Assembly (NCBI GenBank): GCA_936440205.1
Contig: OW387148.1
Location: forward strand, 11,959,961 to 12,023,960
Direction of reading: 5' to 3'
From: Lepidonotus clava
Taxonomy: Eukaryota; Annelida; Polychaeta; Phyllodocida; Polynoidae
DNA: 64,000 nt
The notes under the pieces: model-generated
Databases searched by the model: none
What the model saw: the letters and a program-made list of their open reading frames with translations, nothing else
Told to the model about the DNA's origin: nothing
Part shown: positions 55,640-64,000 of the stretch, in pieces
Layout of the letters: each line of letters starts with the position of its first letter
Position numbering within the stretch: position 1 is the first letter of the stretch
Program-made: the position numbers and the translations under genes

Positions 55640-56168
55640 ACACCTTGTTCACATAATCAATTGTATACGAATAAAGTAGACGAGACAGGAAATATTAAAA
55701 AGTATTCGAAATTATGTGAGCTATTACATTACATAGTGTAAATATAGCACTTACTGCTGGTAGGTGTAAATATACCTGTTCGGCTGTAGCAGACAGGGTG
55801 CATCTCCTAGCGAGTACCGATGCTCAGGATAAAAATCAATAACCAGACTGATATATAAAGGTGGGAACCTATGGTTAAAGCGGAGAACATTATTAGATAC
55901 TGTTTGGACAATAAGAGTCTTGAGGATTCGGGGGGTTGAATAGCCATACACAGAAGGACATCTGGTGACTAGTAAGAGAACTACTGTGTTGCATAAACGC
56001 GCGAGGCCAGGCAGACTCCAAGGAGGAAACTTGTTCTCAAACAATAGGATTGTGAACCTAGGATTTATAGGCTATGAATACACTGGCAATTGTATGCAAT
56101 TGAGATATCCACCAATAAACCTGACTTTCAGCCAAGCGTTGTTCACGTCATGGATATGAACGCCCATC
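55640..56168 (-). repeat. Dispersed repeat family R2, copy 3 (right-arm end)
   Basis: Reverse-oriented partner of 36752-37330. The inverted repeat stops inside it, at about 56168, just before the first 30 or so bases present in the left copy. Confidence 0.75.
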
Positions 56169-56885
56169 CATAATTTTCTCAATATTGGATTTGTGACATT
56201 ATGACGGGTGGTACATTCAGTAAATATGGTATTTCATTAATAAGGCTACCTTTATTTTCCCCTAAAAGATTTTGATGATTAGGATTAAAAAGCTGTTTTG
56301 ACAACTCTTAATTTCTTTTTTCTTTTTCTTCTTATTGATTGGTACTTTTACAACATTATTACAAGTGGACATCTTCTAAAGTTAAGTCATTTTAACATTT
56401 TTTCTCAGTATATTATTTTCAAAATTGTTCAACTCTCTTGTTCAAAGAATTCATCATAATTCAGCCATTTCATTTTTAAGCAGATTCAAGATGGCTGCCA
56501 ACGAGATTACAAATTTCAGAGACTTAACCCTTCATTTTTAGTATTTGTATTGGTTTTTTTATTTCAATCATTTTATATGATACACAATCATTCAATTATG
56601 CTGTCTCAGTGATATTTTAGAATATTTTTCTGTTATAATTTGTATTTTTACTGCTTTGATACCATTTATCATTATGAATAACCTTTTAATAATGGACATT
56701 TCAAGATTTTTAGAACATAATATGCCTAGCATTCCATTAAGACAAAAAACATAAAAAGTGTTGATAACCATTAGAATACGGTTTCAAACGATTGGAAATC
56801 ATGACTAGTAGAACAACTTTGTAATTGAAGATTTTCCTCTAAAATACATATTTTTGGAGGTTTTGGGGCATTTATGGGGGTGTAG
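56169..56885. other. Intergenic, no gene supported
   Basis: AT-rich sequence, nothing recognised. Confidence 0.5.
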
Positions 56886-56889
56886 ACCC

Positions 56890-57061
56890 TTAAATTCGAC
56901 AGGGTGACAGGGGGCTTTCTTAAATTCGACACGGTGACACATCCATTTCTTAAATTCGACAGGCGACATGACAGTTAAGTGACAAATGACATGGACCTTT
57001 TCTTAAATTCGACATGGGACAGGAGCTTTAAAAAGATAATGACATGTGACATGGCTATTTC
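56890..57061. repeat. TTAAATTCGACATG tandem repeat
   Basis: Units such as TTTCTTAAATTCGACACGG recur about five times at 35-60 bp spacing with GACATG variants. Each unit contains a TTAA. Confidence 0.85.
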
Positions 57062-57229
57062 TTAAAGGGACGTTCTCGTCCGTGAGTTCAAGGAGAGACA
57101 TCCGCCGTCGTAGCGACTGCGGGCGACGTGTTTTGCACGTTATTGGTCACGTTGCGAATTTGGCGCGGTAGGCAGCGGGTTACAACGTATCTATTCACTT
57201 CCGTCGCACGGACGAGAAAACCCCTTTAA
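57062..57229. mobile_element. 168-bp MITE flanked by TTAA
   Basis: Terminal inverted repeats: the left end reads TTAAAGGGACGTTCTCGTCC, and the minus strand of the right end reads TTAAAGGGGTTTTCTCGTCC. TTAA stands at both ends. Removing the element restores TTTCTTAAATTTGACATG, a perfect match to the surrounding repeat unit, so this is an insertion into a TTAA with duplication, as piggyBac-type MITEs do. The core is CG-rich and non-coding. Confidence 0.85.
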
Positions 57230-57328
57230 ATTTGACATGTTGAACGCTATTGTATTGTTTATGGTTAATTATAGTTATAGTGCATTGTCCAAGATCATTA
57301 CTGTTATTGATATTATTCCTAATGGGTG

Positions 57329-57500
57329 CTAGTCGAGTGGTAAGTAAGTCCACGAGATGGGCGCTCAATCCATAACATGAACAACGCTTGGCAGTATGGT
57401 AAGTTTATTGGTGGATACGGCGATGCGTACAATTGCCAGTGATGGTAATAAGTTCCTAGGTGTTACAGTTCCAATTCAGGGAAGATCAAGCTTCCTCCTT
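57329..57500 (+). repeat. Dispersed repeat family R2, copy 4, left part (split by LINE)
   Basis: From GCTAGTCGAGTGGTAAGTAA to TTCCTCCTTAGAGTC. It continues after the LINE at 61638 (GAGTCCGCCTAGCCTC) to about 62045. Confidence 0.8.
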
Positions 57501-57503
57501 AGA

Positions 57504-58140
57504 GTCTGCTGGTCGGCGACCTAAAACGGGTTACCAGACGGGTTATGCACTAAACCTATTTATTATCTGAACTAAATTCCATGATGATGGTACTGCCTGC
57601 ACTGACCTGTATATTTTTATGTCATAAGTGAATTTTTGACTACAAGAACAATTTATATTGTCAATTTAGGACGGTTTTCAAAATTAAATTAAGACTCATT
57701 AGATGTACTGGTAACTCGTCCAAAGTCTGCTGGTCGGCGACCTAAAACGGGTTACCAGATGGGTTATGCACTAAACCTATTCATTATCTGAACTAAATTC
57801 ACTGATGATGGCACTGCCTGCCCTGACCTGTAAATTTTTATTTTTATGTCCTAAGTAAATTTTTGACTATCTATAAGAAGAATTTATATTGTCAATTTAG
57901 GACAGTTTTCAAAATTAAATTAAAAGTTATTGGATGTACTGGTAACTCATCCAAAGTCTGCTGGTTGGCGACCTAAAATGGGTTACCAGGCATTTTAATA
58001 CATATATATATAATACCTTTGCTATTTTAGAACACTTACTGATCATAATTAATTATCAGTTTATTGATTGGCACCGGTAAATCGTCTAAAGTCTGCTGTT
58101 TGGCAACTTAAAACGAATTGCCAGACTTACCCTAGTAAAA
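57504..58140 (+). repeat. Tandem 5' monomers of the LINE
   Basis: GTCTGCTGGTCGGCGACCTA recurs at about 57504, 57724, 57954 and 58089 (the last two diverged). The first spacings are about 220 and 230 bp, the last shorter. The monomers include GGGTTACCAGAYGGGTTATG and a long AT-rich stretch. By analogy with mouse L1 promoter monomers they may carry promoter activity. Confidence 0.85.
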
Positions 58141-58536
58141 AGACTTTGTAGACAACTAAGAGAAAAAAGTGATGCCTGGCATAATATATCTTAGTATCTG
58201 TTTCTTTGTACTTGTATCATAGTCTTTGACACTGTCAATGTTGATTGAACGTTTATTAGAGTTAAGGTATTATTCTTGGATCTCAAATTGATTGTTAAAT
58301 TTGATTTATTATTTCTAATTATCCCTTAGACTTCTTGATACATTATTTTCAATATTTCATGGTATCCCCTGCAACTAATTTGCAACTTATTTCCATGTTC
58401 ATACGTCAACTTTATCTTGAAAGTATTATCATTAAGGTCCACCATGATAGATTGATGGACTTCACATATCATCTTTTCACATCTTATACTCATATGTTCA
58501 CAACTTTGATATCAACAACTGTCATCCTTTTCCCAA

Positions 58537-61394
58537 ATGGGTAAGGGCTTACAAATTCTTTTTTGGAATGTTAGGAGTTTGTTGAATAAGATTGATGCTA
58601 TTCGTCTGGAAATTGATAAACTAAAACCAGATATTGTTAATATCTCAGAGACATGGTTACATCAAGATATTGATAGTCTTCATATTAATATCAATGGTTA
58701 TGATCTACATAGGAATGACCGGACTATTATTATGAGTGATGGAACTATTAAAAGAGGAGGTGGGTTATGTACATATGTTAAAACTGGTTTGAATATAATG
58801 TTTCAAGACGAATTAGATATATGTACATCACATACTGAAATGGCTATTCTCTCTGTTAAACTACTTTTTACTAGGCCAATATATATTTTGAACTGTTATC
58901 GCCCACCTTCTGGTAACATTGATATATTCTTGAATGAAATTCAGGACGTGATTAATGTTTTATCAATTAATGAAAAGGTTGATGTTTTTATGGGTGGGGA
59001 CATGAATGTTGATATTAAAAACACAAATTCAGCTCCCTTTAAAAAACTGAACCAGTTCTTTAAGAGAAACCATTATAGACAATACATCAATGAAACTACA
59101 CGCCCAGACTCGAATTCAGTTTTAGACTTAATTTTGACTAACTCTGACACTGTTAGTAATTCAGGAATATATAAGATAAATATAAGTGATCATTTGCCTG
59201 TTTTTATTGTAAGGAAAAAGTCTAGAGTTAAAAAGGATAGTGTAGCATTTGAAGGTCGAAGCTATAAGTTATTGACTTATGAATTGGTATCGAATCATTT
59301 ATCAATGTTTGATTGGTCTCCTTTCGCAACTGAAAATTTTAATTTGAATGACTGTACTGAACTTGATATGTTATGGAAAATTATGATTGACAGATTTACA
59401 CTTGTACTTGATAGAATTTGTCCGAAGAAGGAATTTAGATTTAATAATGCTAGACCTCAGTGGATATCAGATGACTTAGTTTCTCTTATGAAGGATAGGG
59501 ATAGATTATTAAGAAAGTACCTGAAAACTAAGGATCCAACCGACAAAGAGAATATGCAGGTCATGAGAAATTTAGTAAATGTTAGCGTTAAAAAAGCACG
59601 GACTGACTTTATTAAAGAACAATTAGATATACACAAAAATGATCCCAAAAAGTTTTAGCATGTTATACAATCACTATTACCTAGTAATAACTTGTCTAGT
59701 TTTGACGATTTACATGATGAGTCAGGTAATCTAATAGACTCTACTAACATTGCCCATGTAGTTAATAATTATTTTGCGAATATAGGTAAGAAATTAGAGG
59801 AGAAGATACCCAGAGTAAACGGCAACCTTCTTGGTTTCCCAAAACCGATTATTGAAAATTCACTATCCCATTTTGATCTAATTGAATTGGAGTCCTTGAA
59901 TAATGAGATTAGGGATATAGCTATCTACAAGTCATCTGGTATCCTTGGGATGCCTTCAAGATTTTTAAAGTTTGCTTTTACATATTTGAATGTTCATGTT
60001 TTGTTTTTGATGAACATGTCTTTGTCACTTGGATATTTCCCCTCTGCATGGAAAAGGTCCACTATAAAACCAATTCCCAAACAGGGAAAGCCTAAAGAGG
60101 TGGGGTACCTCAGACCAATAGCTTTAACTCCCTTGCCTGGAAAGATCTTAGAAAAATTCGTACATAGGGCCATTAGTGTACACTTAGATCATAATCATAT
60201 TCTTAATGACTCCCAAAATGGTTTCAGACCTAAACATTCTACTATTGATACTATTTTTCAATTTACTTCTGACTTGCAGTTAGCTAAGAACTCAAAACTG
60301 AATACAATAGCTCTATTCATAGATTTTAAGAAAGCGTTTGACACGGTTCATCATAAAATTTTGATCCAGAAATTACAATACATGGGCATTACAGAAATTG
60401 TTTTGAAGTGGATAATGACCTATTTATCAGGTCTCTCACAACAAACATGTTAATAATATACTCTCTGATAATGCCATGGTCTGCTGTGGGGTCCCCCAAG
60501 GCTCTATTTTAGGACCACTGTTCTTCATTTGTTATATAAATGATATTGTGAATACCTGTAGAAATAGTAAGATTTTCTTATATGCAGATGATACCGTGAT
60601 TTATAGGGTCTTATCTGCGACCCAGCCATTTTTAGACTGTCATGATTTTCAGCTGGATGTAAATAGGTTAGTGTCCTGGTGTAAATTGAATAAGCTAAGT
60701 ATAAATGTAAAGAAAACTAAAAGTATGTTTTACCCCTTTGTCTCAAATGTTGTTAATAATACTGCTGTATGTCTCGATTGTGAACAAGTTGACATGGTTG
60801 ACTCATATACTTATCTAGGGGTAAACGTTGATTCTAATTTGACTTTTAAGAAACACTATACTGATGTTTACAAAAGTATTTCCCATAAGTACTCTGTCAT
60901 AAGAAGAAAATGTCCTATGATAACCACGAAGGCTGCCTTAGACATCACCAAAACTATGTTCTGTAGTTTAATCGATTATGGTAATATTTTTCTATCATCA
61001 TGTACATTGTCTGATTTGGAGGACTTACAGATAATTCAGAACAAGGTATTGCGTTGTGTATATGACATCAAAGATCCTAGATATGTAAGTATTGAACGAT
61101 TACATGAAATGTCTAATATTAAGATGGTGGATGTTAGAAAAAAGAAACAAATTGCTACTTGTATAATTATGGCGAAATATATATAATAATAATTGTCTTC
61201 CTCTTAAAAATCCTATAAGAGTGATTAGAGCTGCTGAAGCAATTCAAGTTGATCTACCTATACCTAGAACTGAAATGTTTAAGAAATCAGTATTTTATTT
61301 GGGTTCAATATTTTGGAACTCATTGCCTCCTTACATAAGTTCCATTGATAATATTCAAGATTTTAAAAGAGAGGTTATGCCATACATAGCATAA
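58537..61394 (+). pseudogene. LINE polyprotein (endonuclease plus reverse transcriptase), disabled
   Basis: Starts MGKGLQILFWNVRSL. APE-type endonuclease signatures: N11, E38 in SETWL, GGDMNVD and the late ISDHLP. The reverse transcriptase follows with FIDFKKAFDTVHH, GVPQGSILGPLFF and YADD (60581-60592), then SWCKLNKLSINVKKTK, YLGVNV and the C-terminal SIFWNSLPPYI. Breaks: an in-frame TAG at 59656-59658, a frameshift at about 60430-60450, and another near 61180. It is otherwise well preserved, so a fairly young dead copy. It would act in target-primed reverse transcription. Confidence 0.9.
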
Positions 61395-61637
61395 CTCTAT
61401 AACAAATTGTATATCATTAGTTCATCTCATCTCATTCTTTCATTTATATTATTATATTTATGCATATATAGTACATTTCCTACTTTTCTCTACAAGGACT
61501 GTACCTAATTTTCTTGTTGACCACAGCTATGTATATATTTAAATAGATGAACAGGACCGCAATGGGAGAACAGACTGTTTGTTTGAATTGTATCCTGTAT
61601 AAATATTTGAAATAATAATAAAAAAAAAAAAAAAAAA

Positions 61638-62045
61638 AGAGTCCGCCTAGCCTCACCTCCAGCCATAGTGCGATAGTACCCTGTAAGTCACCAGATGTCC
61701 CTGTGGTTGCGCAGCTATCTAAAACCCCTTCGAATCTCCCGATCCGTATTATCCAAACGCTGATGATTTCTCGCTCTCTCTTACACTGCGTTCCCGCTCT
61801 TATAGCAGTCTAGTATTGATTTTACCCAAGGCATCGACGCCCGTTGGGAGGTGTACCCCGGTGAACATTGTCATCAGGTATATTTACACCTACCAGCGGG
61901 ACCTGCCATATTTATACTAGGTATTGGCATCAGCTATGTAATTTAGAAGAATTCTTATTATCTTGTATTCAACTGGTGACCTTTACACTATTTCAATAAT
62001 CATGCACAAAGTAAATGATTTAATCTCTACCTTTGTGCAATGTGA
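61638..62045 (+). repeat. Dispersed repeat family R2, copy 4, right part
   Basis: Continues 57329-57500: GAGTCCGCCTAGCCTCACC, GTCACCAGATGTCCCTG, ATTGATTTTACCCAAGGCA, ACACCTACCAGCGGG, and the TTTGTGCAATGTGACATGG tail. Confidence 0.8.
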
Positions 62046-62091
62046 CATGGGTCTAAAGTGAGTTATAACGACAGGCGACATGGCCATTTCT

Positions 62092-62690
62092 TAAAGGGAG
62101 GGTCCAGTGACCAAAAATTGGTATACTGTCGTGATCCTTACCATCCAGGGAATAACCATACCAAATTTTATACTTTTATCTCTAATAGTTTTTATTTTAT
62201 GCACATTTTTGTGTATCAAATTTAGTTTCTCTGCCTGCATCTGACAATGCCTGCACAGAGCATTTATCTGTTTGTGACGTCACAAGCAGAACAGTTGAAA
62301 AATCATAAAATTGAAAAAAAAAATGCAATAAGAAATTTATCAAATGTTCTTTATAAGTCTAAAAGAGATTAAAATCACAAATTGATTGATCTATAAAAGA
62401 AAATGTGAGAAAAAAAAAGTTTTTATGGGATTTATGACGTCACATACAGACGTCCTTTGTCAGGTGCACACAGAAGGCTGCCAGGACTTGTCATGATAAA
62501 GATGGTCATATTTTATACATAAAAAATTAACCATTTGTGTATGAAAGTGATATACCTCTTTTTCAGAATAATATCAAATGTATTACATGAGAATTTAGAA
62601 AATTTTTAATTTCACTGGCCCCGAAAGCCAAAGTGGGAGATGTTGCATCTCACAATGGAAAATGTCAAAACTGTGGAACAGCAAATGGTT
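62092..62690. mobile_element. Possible TTAA-type MITE
   Basis: It starts TTAAAGGGAGGGTCCAGTGA directly after a CATTTC as at 57062. A GGGGCCAGTGAAATTAA is found on the minus strand near 62615-62631. It sits between two pieces of the TTAAATTCGACATG repeat (62040-62095 and 62690). Ends are imperfect, so this is tentative. Confidence 0.35.
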
Positions 62691-63405
62691 CAATTCGACA
62701 CTTGACATGGGACCCCCCCCACTTCCATCCATACCCCCATTTATAAGAAAATTGCCTAAAAAATACTGATTATTTAAGAAATTTCATTCCTAATTAAACT
62801 GTTCCTTGGTTACCATGGCAACCAAAATAAAATAAAAAGATATATTTTCTAGACCTTGTGATTATGTGTTATATGATGACATACGACTTTCTTATCATCC
62901 TCTCATCTAGAATATCAGAATTAAGAAATGAAATCTTTTTTGATAAAAGCCAGTTCAGTCAGTGTCGTCAGGAAAGGGTTTGTAAAGGTAGCCAGGAGGT
63001 GCTGCCACCAAGTGGTGGTTTTGAGAAACAATGTTACAGGTGTAACAGGGATTTAAGATATACGAACGGCGGTGAGGCACCTGTTACGACGCTGAGCCAA
63101 TAATGTAAAATAGGTAGCGTGATGTCGATCGTCGTAGAAATATGAGACCACCTACTAGTAAGCCGCTTCCCGTAGGCTGCTGGTGAGAGCAGGGGGGAAG
63201 CAGGGTAGTAGGCTACTCTTACTGATAACACAAGTCCACTAGTGAGCCCACTAGGTGGGGGTAGTGGCTGTGGCTGCCTTAAGGGCAGGGTCAAATGGCT
63301 ACTCAATAAGGATAGAGACCAGAGCTCTTAGATGTTCACTCTAGTGGTTTATTAGGCCAAATGACAAACAAGTGCTGTGTCGCCGCTACTTATATAGGGG
63401 AGCAC
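62691..63405. other. Intergenic, no gene supported
   Basis: Contains a run of C near 62711 and an AG-rich stretch near 63185. Nothing recognised. Confidence 0.45.
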
Positions 63406-63407
63406 GC

Positions 63408-64000
63408 TGGAGCACATCAGGGCACGCTCGGGCACATCAGGGCACGCTCGGGCACATCAGGGCACGCTCGGGCACATCAGGGCACGCTCGGGCACATCAG
63501 GGCACGCTCGGGCACATCAGGGCACGCTCGGGCACATCAGGGCACGCTCGGGCACATCAGGGCACGCTCGGGCACATCAGGGCACGCTCGGGCACATCAG
63601 GGCACATTAGGGCACGCTCTGGCACGCTTGGGCACGCTCTGGCACATCAGGGCACGCTCTGGCACATGAGGGCACGCTCGGGCACATGAGGGCACGCTCG
63701 GGCACATCAGGGCACGCTCGGGCACATCAGGGCACGCTCGGGCACATGAGGGCACGCTCGGGCACATGAGGGCACGCTCGGGCACATGAGGGCACGCTCG
63801 GGCACACTCTGGCACATGAGGGCACGCTCGGGCACATGAGGGCACGCTCGGGCACATGAGGGCACGCTCGGGCACATGAGGGCACGCTCGGGCACATGAG
63901 GGCACGCTCGGGCACATGAGGGCACGCTCGGGCACATGAGGGCACGCTCGGGCACATGAGGGCACGCTCGGGCACATGAGGGCACGCTCGGGCACATGAG
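63408..64000. repeat. 20-bp minisatellite to the window end
   Basis: About 30 units of GGCACATCAGGGCACGCTCG. The left half has mostly ATCAG, the right half mostly ATGAG units, with a few shortened variants near 63600-63660 and 63800. It continues beyond the window. Open frames on both strands are repeat artefacts. Confidence 0.98.

Larger units (their letters stand above)
49077..56167 (-). repeat. Large inverted repeat, right arm
   Basis: Reverse-complement partner of 36784-44325. It begins in the C-rich minisatellite and ends in a R2 repeat copy. It lacks the 276-bp insertion and has different minisatellite lengths. One short local replacement is visible near 51525-51550 compared with left-arm 41780-41810. 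Confidence 0.92.
57504..61637 (+). mobile_element. Near full-length LINE inserted in an R2 repeat
   Basis: A 4.1-kb element: 5' monomers (57504-58140), an endonuclease/reverse-transcriptase frame (58537-61394), a short 3' region and an 18-20-nt A tail (about 61619-61638). AGAGTC occurs on both sides (57501-57506 and 61638-61643), a possible 6-bp target duplication. The interrupted R2 sequence resumes after the tail. Single-frame organisation and motifs fit the CR1/L2/Jockey assemblage; no ORF1 was found. Confidence 0.9.

Noticed and set aside
36784-56167. The inverted repeat as a pure assembly artefact
   Set aside because: The arms differ by a clean insertion, by repeat counts and by substitutions, and enclose a unique spacer. 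Long-read confirmation is still wanted.
63361-63997. Overlapping open frames on both strands in the last 640 bases
   Set aside because: They are translations of a 20-bp minisatellite (60 bp = 20 codons); no start context, splice sites or unique sequence.

Overview
This is eukaryotic, invertebrate-like genomic DNA: mostly AT-rich non-coding sequence with GT-AG introns, dispersed SINE-like, LINE and MITE copies and many minisatellites. A GAGTGAGTGAGT-headed retroposon at 3.7-4.0 kb recalls molluscan SINEs from memory, and the 84-bp leucine-rich-repeat exons are the kind found in large invertebrate NLR/LRR families. I cannot fix the phylum. No bacterial feature is seen.

The outstanding region is about 4.2-13.1 kb, a compact four-gene element. 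Genes A (4804-5286, +) and B (6031-6486, -) encode related small proteins of an unrecognised family. Gene C (7410-9133, +, one intron) encodes a FLYWCH zinc finger joined to a shortened MULE-type transposase domain. Gene D (9746-12081, -, five exons with frame kept across four introns) encodes a highly charged 358-residue protein. Genes A, B and C each carry, 27-30 nt after the stop, the same 16-nt hairpin GGCCCTTTTCAGGGCC. It has the exact form of the animal replication-dependent histone mRNA 3' stem-loop, and a purine-rich stretch follows where a U7-type element would lie. Gene D instead has an AATAAA signal. The whole region is studded with some 40 or more copies of a near-perfect dyad (half-site AGACTGGGTTT), seen nowhere else in the window. 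The outer flanks of the dyad change in a compensatory way. A cell-cycle-coupled, MULE-related transposon (or a domesticated derivative) with an unusual repeat system is the best reading. No published match is known to me.

13-35 kb is mostly non-coding: dispersed repeat families, a 15-bp-TSD-flanked LINE 3' end (28.9-29.4 kb), short tandem repeats, a GT-rich minisatellite that encloses a LINE fragment (33.1-34.3 kb), and a degenerate LRR exon at 35.2 kb.

36.8-56.2 kb is a large inverted repeat with arms of about 7-7.5 kb around a 4.8-kb spacer. Each arm holds a 39-bp minisatellite, an 84-bp LRR exon and a G/C-skewed minisatellite. The spacer holds an older, diverged copy of the same unit in direct orientation. 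A 276-bp retroposon-like segment is present in one arm only.

56.2-64 kb holds a TTAA-flanked MITE, a nearly full-length LINE (57.5-61.6 kb; endonuclease plus reverse transcriptase, broken at three places, tandem 5' monomers) inserted in a dispersed repeat, and a 20-bp minisatellite running to the window end.
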